From: an uncultured Spirochaetaceae bacterium
GTDB lineage: Bacteria; Spirochaetota; Spirochaetia; Treponematales; UBA12059
Reading direction: 5' to 3'
Length of the DNA: 7,302 nt
Assembly: GCA_938004315.1 (NCBI GenBank)
Contig: CALKWG010000264.1
Coordinates: 1-7,302, forward strand
Both the position numbers and the translations under genes were made by a program. The notes below the pieces were generated by a model that searched no databases, was not told the origin of the DNA, and was given only the letters and a program-made list of their open reading frames with translations. Shown here piece by piece: positions 1 through 7,302 of the stretch. Position 1 is the first letter of the stretch. Each line of letters begins with the position of its first letter.

Positions 1-317
1 TCGGTATGGTGCTCGGCCGCAAGGGCCTCATGCCCAACCCGAAGACCGGCACCGTCACCTTCGACGTCGCGGCGGCCATCGCCGAGCTCAAGAAGGGCCG
101 CACCGAGTTCCGCACCGACAAGACCGGCATCATCCACATCGCCGTGGGCAAGGTATCCATGGACGCCGCCTCGATCGCCGAGAACGTGAGCACGCTCCTG
201 GCCGAGGTGAACCGCAAGAAGCCCTCCGACGTCAAGGGCGAGTTCGTCCAGTCCGTCTACCTGGCTTCCACTATGAGCCCCAGCGTCAAGCTGGCTACCG
301 CCAAGGCAGAGAGGTAA
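1..317 (+). CDS. rplA: 50S ribosomal protein L1, C-terminal part (5' end cut by window edge)
   Basis: L1 binds 23S rRNA helices 76-78 and builds the mobile L1 stalk that guides release of E-site tRNA; in many bacteria it also represses translation of its own mRNA. The frame is open from the window edge (first complete codon at base 3) to TAA at 315-317, giving about 104 residues of a protein usually near 230. The family signature [12 protein letters not shown] is visible at the start of the fragment, followed by the segment [13 protein letters not shown] typical of the C-terminal RNA-binding domain. The conserved Thr-Met-Gly triad near the C-terminus reads Thr-Met-Ser here (codons at 270-278), which is unusual compared with the L1 proteins I remember. 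The gene upstream would be expected to be rplK (L11), but it lies outside the window. The identification is secure; the true start is not visible. Confidence 0.97.
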   Translation, partial: GMVLGRKGLMPNPKTGTVTFDVAAAIAELKKGRTEFRTDKTGIIHIAVGKVSMDAASIAENVSTLLAEVNRKKPSDVKGEFVQSVYLASTMSPSVKLATAKAER

Positions 318-320
318 GCT

Positions 321-833
321 ATGGCCCTTCGCGCTAAGAAGATACAGCCCAGCAAGGCCGAGGCTATCCAGGCTATCGAGGCTAAGATCCAGTCCAGCTC
401 GGACTTCATCTTCACCGATTACCGCGGCCTCACCGTCGAGCAGATCACGAACCTGCGCTCCCAGCTGCGCGCCAAGAACGCCGAGTACCACGTCATCAAG
501 AACAACTTCGCGCGCATCGCGTTCGAGAAGATGCAGTTCCCCGGCGTCGGCGAGGCCCTCGCCGGCCCCACCGCCGTAGCCTTCGCCAAGGAGGACGCCA
601 ACGAGATCGCCAAGATCATCGTGGAGTTCTCCAAGGAGAGCTCGGTTAAGCTCAAGGGCGCCCTCGTCGAGAAGGAATACCTGGACGAGAAGGCTATCGT
701 GGAGCTGTCCAAGCTGCCCGGCAGGAACCAGCTCATCGCCATGTTCATGGCCGGCCTCAAGAGCCCCATCCAGAAGCTCACCTACACCTTGGTGGCCCTC
801 AAGGAGAAGCTCGAAGGCGGCCCCGCCGCCTAA
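321..833 (+). CDS. rplJ: 50S ribosomal protein L10
   Basis: L10 anchors the L7/L12 dimers to the ribosome at the base of the stalk that recruits translational GTPases. The 170-residue product has the usual family length. The N-terminal globular rRNA-binding domain shows the typical FTDYRGLTVEQ segment at about residues 31-41 and the HVIKNNFARIA stretch that follows. The C-terminal part, from about residue 145 (SPIQKLTYTLVALKEKLEG), matches the long helix that binds L12 dimers. The ATG lies 3 nt after the rplA stop, and the likely ribosome binding site (GAGAGG, 309-314) is inside the last rplA codons. This suggests translational coupling to rplA. There is therefore no room for a separate L10-binding leader in front of this gene, unlike E. 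coli or B. subtilis. The TAA stop is followed by a structured gap before rplL. Confidence 0.97.
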   Translation: MALRAKKIQPSKAEAIQAIEAKIQSSSDFIFTDYRGLTVEQITNLRSQLRAKNAEYHVIKNNFARIAFEKMQFPGVGEALAGPTAVAFAKEDANEIAKIIVEFSKESSVKLKGALVEKEYLDEKAIVELSKLPGRNQLIAMFMAGLKSPIQKLTYTLVALKEKLEGGPAA

Positions 834-839
834 GGGCGC

Positions 840-880
840 CGGGAAAGGGGCGCGGCGCATCCGCGGCGCGTCCCCGCCCG
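840..880 (+). promoter_or_regulatory. GC-rich RNA hairpin after rplJ
   Basis: The core stem pairs GGGG (847-850) with CCCC (872-875), CGCG (851-854) with CGCG (867-870) and GCG (855-857) with CGC (862-864), closing on a CATC loop, with T871 and GG 865-866 bulged. Outside an internal loop, CGGG (840-843) pairs with CCCG (877-880). No T-run follows, so it is not an intrinsic terminator by itself. A role in mRNA processing, in protecting the upstream 3' end or in setting the L10:L12 ratio is inference only. Confidence 0.45.
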
Positions 881-896
881 TTCGTTTCGCTCATGG

Positions 897-939
897 GGCG
901 CTCAGGCTTCCGGTTAGCTGCCGTTCCTGAGGGCCTTTT
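897..939 (+). terminator. Possible weak terminator/attenuator between rplJ and rplL
   Basis: GGC (897-899) pairs with GCC (933-935) and CTCAGG (901-906) with CCTGAG (926-931), with one G-G mismatch between them. An inner CGG/CCG stem (911-913 with 921-923) closes a 7-nt loop. TTTT (936-939) follows directly. The geometry is that of an intrinsic terminator, but the T-run is short and changes to AAAG, so strong read-through is expected. It lies 52 nt before the rplL start. It could instead be only a processing or stability hairpin. Confidence 0.35.
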
Positions 940-991
940 AAAGAGTCGTCCCGCATGGGGCGGCCACAGACTATCGTAAGGAGAAGGTAAT

Positions 992-1372
992 ATGGCAGCT
1001 CTCACGAACGACCAGATTCTCGACGCCATCGCCGAGATGAAGATTACCGAGATCGCGGACCTCATCAAGGCCATGGAGGAGCGCTTCGGCGTCACCGCCG
1101 CGGCCCCCGTAGCCGTCGCCGGCGCCGGCGCCGCGGCCGCCCCCGTCGAGGAGCAGACCGAGTTCACCGTGATCCTCAAGGCCGGCACCCCCGCCGACAA
1201 GAAGATCGCCGTGATCAAGGAAGTCCGCACCATCACCGGCCTGGGCCTCAAGGAGGCCAAGGACCTGGTGGAGGCCGGCGACAAGCCCCTCAAGGAGGGC
1301 ATCCCCAAGGACGAGGCCGAGAAGATCAAGAAGGCGATCACCGAAGCCGGCGGCGCCGTCGAGGTAAAGTAA
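992..1372 (+). CDS. rplL: 50S ribosomal protein L7/L12
   Basis: L7/L12 is the multi-copy stalk protein that contacts EF-Tu, EF-G, IF2 and release factors and stimulates their GTPase activity. The 126-residue product is close to the usual ~120. The N-terminal dimerisation domain that binds L10 spans about residues 1-34. A flexible Ala/Gly/Pro/Val hinge covers about 35-55 and is coded by GCC/GGC repeats. The globular factor-binding domain runs from 56 to 126 and carries the invariant [13 protein letters not shown] motif and the terminal GAVEVK. The start is supported by a strong Shine-Dalgarno, AAGGAG (978-983), 8 nt before the ATG. This site is clearly better than that of rplJ and fits the need for several L12 copies per ribosome. 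The 158-nt gap before the gene is structured and may help uncouple it from rplJ. Confidence 0.98.
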   Translation: MAALTNDQILDAIAEMKITEIADLIKAMEERFGVTAAAPVAVAGAGAAAAPVEEQTEFTVILKAGTPADKKIAVIKEVRTITGLGLKEAKDLVEAGDKPLKEGIPKDEAEKIKKAITEAGGAVEVK

Positions 1373-1406
1373 GGCTCTTGAACGAGATCTACTCTCCGCA
1401 CGTTCG

Positions 1407-1439
1407 TCCCGGCGAGGCCGCCCATGCGGCCCGCCGGGG
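1407..1439 (+). promoter_or_regulatory. Long GC hairpin at the start of the rplL-rpoB gap
   Basis: TCCCGGCG (1407-1414) pairs with CGCCGGGG (1432-1439) and GGCCGC (1416-1421) with GCGGCC (1426-1431) around a CCAT loop, with a single bulged A at 1415. That gives about 14 base pairs, one of them G-U. It begins 34 nt after the rplL stop codon and is not followed by a T-run. It may protect the rplL 3' end or serve as a double-strand-specific cleavage site (inference). Confidence 0.55.
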
Positions 1440-1442
1440 GCA

Positions 1443-1475
1443 GGGTGCCGGGCGCGTACGCGCCCGGTGCCTTTT
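1443..1475 (+). terminator. Candidate attenuator between rplL and rpoB
   Basis: A perfect 20-nt palindrome (1448-1467) folds into an 8-bp GC stem closed by GTAC. The stem can extend outward through GGGTG (1443-1447) with TGCCT (1468-1472), partly by G-U pairs. TTTT (1472-1475) follows at the base. This is the most terminator-like structure in the window. Because the essential genes rpoB and rpoC lie downstream and I see no good promoter in the gap, partial read-through is more likely than full termination. E. coli has an attenuator in the same gene junction, but sequence kinship is not implied. Confidence 0.6.
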
Positions 1476-1493
1476 CGCGCTTTGAAAGCCGAG

Positions 1494-1521
1494 CCGGCCG
1501 GTTCCGTCCGGAGCCGGCCGG
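1494..1521 (+). promoter_or_regulatory. 12-bp hairpin in the rplL-rpoB gap
   Basis: CCGGCCGGTTCC (1494-1505) pairs with GGAGCCGGCCGG (1510-1521) around a GTCC loop, giving 12 continuous pairs with one G-U. The arms are also two direct copies of GAGCCGGCCGG (1491-1501 and 1511-1521). There is no T-run. It could be an mRNA processing or stability element; the function is not shown by the sequence. Confidence 0.5.
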
Positions 1522-1538
1522 GGCGATCCGGAAGCTAA

Positions 1539-1557
1539 GGCGCCGCCCTTGGGCGCC
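1539..1557 (+). promoter_or_regulatory. Short hairpin in the rplL-rpoB gap
   Basis: GGCGCC (1539-1544) pairs with GGCGCC (1552-1557) around a 7-nt loop. It is short and lies in very GC-rich DNA, so a chance origin is quite possible. It is listed because it continues the row of stem-loops in this gap. Confidence 0.3.
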
Positions 1558-1590
1558 GCGGACCATTGAAATCGAGTTCGGGTCGGCGCC

Positions 1591-1623
1591 GCCGCCATGC
1601 CGCGCATAGCGTTCGCGGGCGGC
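1591..1623 (+). promoter_or_regulatory. Possible branched stem in the rplL-rpoB gap
   Basis: GCCGCC (1591-1596) can pair with GGCGGC (1618-1623), enclosing a small ATGC/GCAT stem (1597-1600 with 1604-1607). Alternative registers exist because the left arm lies in a GCC repeat. This is a weak call. Confidence 0.25.
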
Positions 1624-1646
1624 CTGTCGCCGCTACAGATAGAAGG

Positions 1647-1668
1647 GGGCCGCCGTAGAGGCAGGCCC
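1647..1668 (+). promoter_or_regulatory. Hairpin just upstream of the rpoB leader
   Basis: GGGCC (1647-1651) pairs with GGCCC (1664-1668) and GCC (1652-1654) with GGC (1660-1662) around GTAGA, with A1663 bulged: 8 pairs. It ends 43 nt before the rpoB ATG. The stretch after it (1669-1701) is less GC-rich and mostly unstructured, which would leave the rpoB ribosome binding site open. Confidence 0.4.
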
Positions 1669-1711
1669 GTAGCAGGTAAAAAGGTTTCCGCATCTACCAG
1701 AGGGGGTAACG

Positions 1712-4700
1712 ATGGCCTACACAGAGAACAAGGTCACCCGTACGTACGTCGGCAAGTCGTATAGAGAAGCGATCGAGCTGCCGGACCTTATCGATATACA
1801 GCTGTCGAGCTACGAGCGCTTCCTGCAGCGCGGCAAGATGGCCGCGGGCCAGGCTCCGGAGCCGTACGGCCTGGAAGAAGTCTTCCGCACGACCTTCCCC
1901 ATCGAGAGCCCCAACGGCGACATGCTCCTCGAGTACGAGCACTACTCCTTGGACGAGTCCGCGATCAAGTACAGCGAGTACGAGTGCAAGCAGAAGGGCT
2001 TGACCTACGCCGTCCCCTTGAAGTCGCGCATCAACCTGGTCTTCCAGAAGACCGGAGAGATCCGCCAGAAGGACATCTACCTCGGCGACATACCGCTCAT
2101 GACCGACCGCGGCACCTTCATCATCAACGGAGCCGAGCGCGTCGTCGTATCGCAGATCCACCGCTCGCCGGGCGTCATCTTCTGCCACGAGAAGGGCATC
2201 TACTCCGCGCGTATCATCCCCTACCGCGGCTCCTGGCTCGAGTTCGAGATCGACCCCAAGAAGGAAGTCATCTACGCCAAGATCGACCGCAAGAAGCGCA
2301 TCTTGGGCTCGATGTTCCTCCGCGCCATAGGCCTCGAGACCCGCGAGGACATCATCAACGCCTTCTATAAGAAGGCGACCCTGACCTTGTCCGATAAGCG
2401 CGAGGACCGCGACCGCGCGGTCAACCGCATCCTGGCCAGGTCGGTCTGGTCCGAGCAGGACGGCGAGAGGAAGCGCCTCTACCGGGCCGGCGACAAGATC
2501 CACCTGCACGACGTGGACGAGCTCGTGACCCTGGGCGTCGCCGAGATCGAGGTCATCGACTTCGAGAACGAGAAGAGCCTGCACTGGGACATGATCCTCA
2601 ATTGCCTGGAGCGCGAGGACATCAAGCTGGTCAAGGAAGACCCCAACCAGGACGAGCCGACCAAGGCCGACGCCCTGGCCGCGGTCTACGCTACCCTGAT
2701 GCCCGGCGAGCCCATCACCGTGGAGAACGCCGAGCGCGACCTGCACTCGCTCTTCTTCTCCTCCCGCCGCTACGACCTGGGGAAGGTGGGCCGCTACAAG
2801 CTCAACAAGAAATTCGACTACGAGACCCCCGTCGACGAGTTCACGCTGACGAGCGAGGACATCATCGCCACGATGAACTACCTCATGACCGTCTACTACG
2901 GCGAGAACAACCTCGACGATATCGACCACCTGGGCAACCGCCGCGTCCGCTCGGTCGGCGAGCTCCTGTCCAACGTGATGAAGAGCGCCTTCAGCCGCAT
3001 GGAGCGCATCGCCAAGGAGCGCATGAGCCTCAAGGAGACGGACACCATCCGCCCCCAGGACCTCATCTCCATCAAGCCCGTGGTGGCGGCCATCAAGGAA
3101 TTCTTCGGCTCCAGCCAGCTGTCGCAGTTCATGGACCAGGTCAACCCCCTGGCCGAGCTCACCCATAAGCGGCGCCTGAACGCCCTCGGCCCCGGCGGCC
3201 TCTCGCGCGACCGCGCGGGCTTCGAGGTCCGCGACGTCCACTATACCCACTACGGCCGCATGTGCCCCATCGAGACGCCCGAAGGCCCGAACATCGGCCT
3301 CATCGTCTCGCTGGCCACCTACACCACGGTCAACGAGTACGGCTTCCTCGAGACCCCCTACCGCAAGGTCGTGGGCGGCCGCGTCAGCGACGATATCGAG
3401 TTCCTGTCCGCCATGGACGAGGACCGCTACTACATCGCCCAGGCCAGCGCCAAGATCGACGACAAGGGCAACTTCCTGGAGGAGCAGGTGTCGGTCCGCC
3501 ACCAGGGCGACTACACCACCCGCGGGGCCAAGGACATCCAGTACATGGACGTGTCGCCCAAGCAGGTCATCTCGGTCTCGGCCGCCCTCATCCCCTTCCT
3601 GGAGCACGACGACGCCAACCGTACCCTCATGGGCTCGAACATGCAGCGCCAGGCCGTGCCCCTGCTCTTCACCGAGCCGCCCCGCGTGGGCACCGGCATG
3701 GAGAAGAAGACCGCCTACGACTCCGGCGTGCTCATCAAGGCCAAGCGGGCCGGCGTGGTCTCCTGGGTGGACGCCTTCAAGGTCATCGTCACCCCGGACG
3801 CCGACCCCAAGGCGCGCGACGAGTACCTGCTGATCAAGTACCAGCGGACCAACCAGGACACCTGCTACAACCAGCGCCCCATCGTCAAGCACGGCGAGAA
3901 GGTGCTCAAGGGCCAGGTGCTGGCCGACGGCCCGGCGACCAAGGACGGCGAGCTCGCGCTCGGCCGCAACATCATCGCCGGCTTCCTGCCTTGGAACGGC
4001 TACAACTACGAGGACGCCATCCTCATCTCCGAGCGCGTCGTCCGCGAGGACCTGTTTACCTCGGTGCACATCAAGGAATTCCAGACCGAGGTGCGCGAGA
4101 CCAAGCTCGGTCCCGAGCGCATCACCCGCGACATCCCGAATACCAGCGAGAAGAGCCTCGACTGCCTGGACTCCGAGGGCATCATCATGATCGGCGCCAA
4201 GGTCAAGGCCGGCGACATCCTGGTGGGCAAGGTCACGCCCAAGAGCGAGACCGAGACCACGCCCGAGTTCAAGCTCCTGAACTCCATCTTCGGCGAGAAG
4301 GCCAAGGACGTCCGCGACACCAGCCTCCGCGTGCCGCACGGCATCGAGGGAACGGTCATCGACGTGCAGCGCCTGAAGCGCTCCGCCAACGACGACCTCT
4401 CCCCCGGCGTGGAGGAGGTGGTCAAGGTGCTCATCGCCGCCAAGCGCAAGCTTAAGGAAGGCGACAAGATGGCCGGCCGCCACGGCAATAAGGGCATCGT
4501 GGCCCGTATCCTGCCGGTCGAGGACATGCCCTACCTGGACGACGGCACCCCGCTCGACATCTGCTTGAACCCGCTGGGCGTGCCCTCCCGCATGAACATC
4601 GGCCAGATCATGGAGGTCGAGCTCGGCTGGGCCGCCAGCACCCTGGACCAGTGGTTCAGCTCGCCGGTGTTCCAGAGCCCCGACCAGGAGATGATCGAGG

Positions 4701-5206
4701 AGAAGCTCAAGGAAGCCGGCCTCCCGGGCAGCTGCAAGCACCAGGTGCGCGACGGCCGTACCGGCGAGCATTTCCAGAACCCGGTCACCGTGGGCGTGAT
4801 CTACTTTATGAAGCTGCACCACCTGGTCGACGACAAGATGCACGCCCGCTCCACCGGCCCCTACTCGCTCGTGACCCAGCAGCCCTTGGGCGGCAAGGCC
4901 CAGTTCGGCGGCCAGCGCCTCGGCGAGATGGAAGTCTGGGCCCTCGAGGCCTACGGCGCCGCGAACACCCTGCAGGAGCTCCTTACCATCAAGTCCGACG
5001 ACATGACCGGCCGCGCCAAGGTCTACGAGTCCATCGTCAAGGGCGAGCCGCACACCGCGGCCGGTATACCCGAGGCCTTCAACGTCATGGTGCAGGAGCT
5101 CCGTGGCCTTGGCCTGGACATGAGGATCTACGACAACAAGAGCAAGCAGATCCCGCTCACCGAGCGCGACGAGGACTTGATCAACAAGCAAGGTACCAAT
5201 TTCTGA
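1712..5206 (+). CDS. rpoB: DNA-directed RNA polymerase subunit beta
   Basis: RpoB is one of the two large subunits of core RNA polymerase and forms one pincer, the rifampicin pocket and part of the active site. The product has 1164 residues. This is shorter than E. coli RpoB (1342) because the lineage-specific insertions are missing, including the one in the flap region. Visible landmarks are the N-terminal SQIHRSPGV motif near residue 150, rifampicin cluster I ([11 protein letters not shown] to [13 protein letters not shown], about 467-494), the Glu-Asp pair E767-D768 in the [10 protein letters not shown] motif, and the active-site lysines K919 and K927 in [12 protein letters not shown]. The conserved C-terminal clamp segment includes [17 protein letters not shown]. 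Asn490 replaces E. coli Ser531, as in other spirochaetes. The ATG is preceded by GAGGGGG (1700-1706). Tandem stops TGA TAG (5204-5209) end the gene. The frame contains no TTA, CTA or TCA codon. Confidence 0.98.
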   Translation: MAYTENKVTRTYVGKSYREAIELPDLIDIQLSSYERFLQRGKMAAGQAPEPYGLEEVFRTTFPIESPNGDMLLEYEHYSLDESAIKYSEYECKQKGLTYAVPLKSRINLVFQKTGEIRQKDIYLGDIPLMTDRGTFIINGAERVVVSQIHRSPGVIFCHEKGIYSARIIPYRGSWLEFEIDPKKEVIYAKIDRKKRILGSMFLRAIGLETREDIINAFYKKATLTLSDKREDRDRAVNRILARSVWSEQDGERKRLYRAGDKIHLHDVDELVTLGVAEIEVIDFENEKSLHWDMILNCLEREDIKLVKEDPNQDEPTKADALAAVYATLMPGEPITVENAERDLHSLFFSSRRYDLGKVGRYKLNKKFDYETPVDEFTLTSEDIIATMNYLMTVYYGENNLDDIDHLGNRRVRSVGELLSNVMKSAFSRMERIAKERMSLKETDTIRPQDLISIKPVVAAIKEFFGSSQLSQFMDQVNPLAELTHKRRLNALGPGGLSRDRAGFEVRDVHYTHYGRMCPIETPEGPNIGLIVSLATYTTVNEYGFLETPYRKVVGGRVSDDIEFLSAMDEDRYYIAQASAKIDDKGNFLEEQVSVRHQGDYTTRGAKDIQYMDVSPKQVISVSAALIPFLEHDDANRTLMGSNMQRQAVPLLFTEPPRVGTGMEKKTAYDSGVLIKAKRAGVVSWVDAFKVIVTPDADPKARDEYLLIKYQRTNQDTCYNQRPIVKHGEKVLKGQVLADGPATKDGELALGRNIIAGFLPWNGYNYEDAILISERVVREDLFTSVHIKEFQTEVRETKLGPERITRDIPNTSEKSLDCLDSEGIIMIGAKVKAGDILVGKVTPKSETETTPEFKLLNSIFGEKAKDVRDTSLRVPHGIEGTVIDVQRLKRSANDDLSPGVEEVVKVLIAAKRKLKEGDKMAGRHGNKGIVARILPVEDMPYLDDGTPLDICLNPLGVPSRMNIGQIMEVELGWAASTLDQWFSSPVFQSPDQEMIEEKLKEAGLPGSCKHQVRDGRTGEHFQNPVTVGVIYFMKLHHLVDDKMHARSTGPYSLVTQQPLGGKAQFGGQRLGEMEVWALEAYGAANTLQELLTIKSDDMTGRAKVYESIVKGEPHTAAGIPEAFNVMVQELRGLGLDMRIYDNKSKQIPLTERDEDLINKQGTNF

Positions 5207-5214
5207 TAGCATAA

Positions 5215-5249
5215 CTCGCCGCCGATCCCCACCGGGGAGCGGCGGCGGG
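5215..5249 (+). promoter_or_regulatory. Strong hairpin after the rpoB stop
   Basis: CTCGCCGCCG (5215-5224) pairs with CGGCGGCGGG (5240-5249), and beyond a small AT/AG internal loop CCCC (5227-5230) pairs with GGGG (5234-5237) around ACC. That makes about 14 pairs, one of them G-U. It starts 8 nt after the rpoB stop codon and has no T-run, so termination is unlikely. It may be a pausing, processing or mRNA-protecting element (inference). Confidence 0.5.
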
Positions 5250-5254
5250 AGGCG

Positions 5255-5277
5255 GCCGGCCCCCGACGGGGCGCGGC
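5255..5277 (+). promoter_or_regulatory. Second hairpin in the rpoB-rpoC gap
   Basis: GCCCC (5259-5263) pairs with GGGGC (5268-5272) around CGAC, and GCCG (5255-5258) pairs with CGGC (5274-5277) with G5273 bulged: 9 pairs. It ends 30 nt before the rpoC ATG, leaving the rpoC ribosome binding site free. There is no T-run. Confidence 0.4.
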
Positions 5278-5307
5278 GGCACGTCTTACCTGACGGGGGG
5301 AGACCGC

Positions 5308-7302
<1,995 letters not shown>

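Noticed and set aside
1109..1150. GCC/GGC-rich repeat and palindromes inside rplL
   Set aside because: It encodes the normal Ala/Gly/Pro hinge of L7/L12, so the repeat is explained by the protein.
799..1566. 255-codon - strand open frame over rplL and its flanks
   Set aside because: It overlaps the secure rplL gene and both hairpin regions, and its composition (A, P, R, S) is typical of a shadow frame in GC-rich DNA.
1482..1594. TTGAAA at 1482-1487 and 1566-1571 as possible -35 boxes for an rpoB promoter
   Set aside because: At the usual 16-18 nt spacing there is only GC-rich sequence (CGTCCG, CCGCCG), with nothing like TATAAT. No promoter can be supported in this gap by eye.
1424..1609. 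61-codon + strand open frame in the rplL-rpoB gap
   Set aside because: It starts inside one hairpin and runs through three others. It has no convincing ribosome binding site, and its Pro/Arg/Ala/Gly-rich composition is what GC-rich non-coding DNA gives.
1694..5212. Open reading frame of 1172 codons on the - strand across all of rpoB
   Set aside because: It is codon-aligned with rpoB and stays open only because rpoB lacks TTA, CTA and TCA codons, a result of high-GC codon bias. The predicted protein is low in complexity (rich in L, V, D, G, A, H) and matches no family I know.

Overview
The window is a stretch of a bacterial core operon on the + strand: the end of rplA (L1), complete rplJ (L10), rplL (L7/L12) and rpoB (RNA polymerase beta), and the first 665 codons of rpoC (beta'). 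Both edges cut through genes. I see no mobile element, CRISPR array, tRNA or rRNA, and no accessory gene.

The proteins suggest a spirochaete close to the Treponema group. The RpoC start (MRDIQDFDS...) and the RpoB rifampicin-site variant ([12 protein letters not shown], with Asn where E. coli has Ser531) match what I remember of treponemal proteins. The DNA is very GC-rich, with most codons ending in G or C, unlike T. pallidum or T. denticola, so this is probably a high-GC member of the Spirochaetales. This assignment comes from memory of the families, not from a search.

Layout: rplA ends 3 nt before rplJ, so those two are probably translationally coupled. A 158-nt gap with two hairpins separates rplJ from rplL. 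A 339-nt gap separates rplL from rpoB and holds about six GC-rich hairpins; the second is followed by TTTT and is the best candidate for a partial terminator (attenuator). RpoB ends in tandem stops (TGA TAG), then a 101-nt gap with two more hairpins leads to rpoC.

L1, L10 and L12 form or support the mobile stalks of the 50S subunit, and RpoB with RpoC forms the catalytic core of RNA polymerase. Cells need much more L12 and L10 than RNA polymerase. The structured gaps sit where expression of the ribosomal and polymerase halves would have to be set apart, and the rplL-rpoB gap is where E. coli has its attenuator and RNase III site.

I found no undescribed system. The points most worth a second look are the intergenic RNA structures, the missing L10-leader space before rplJ, a Gly-to-Ser change in the L1 RNA-binding triad, the Asn at the rifampicin site, and a sharp local change in codon usage inside rpoC.
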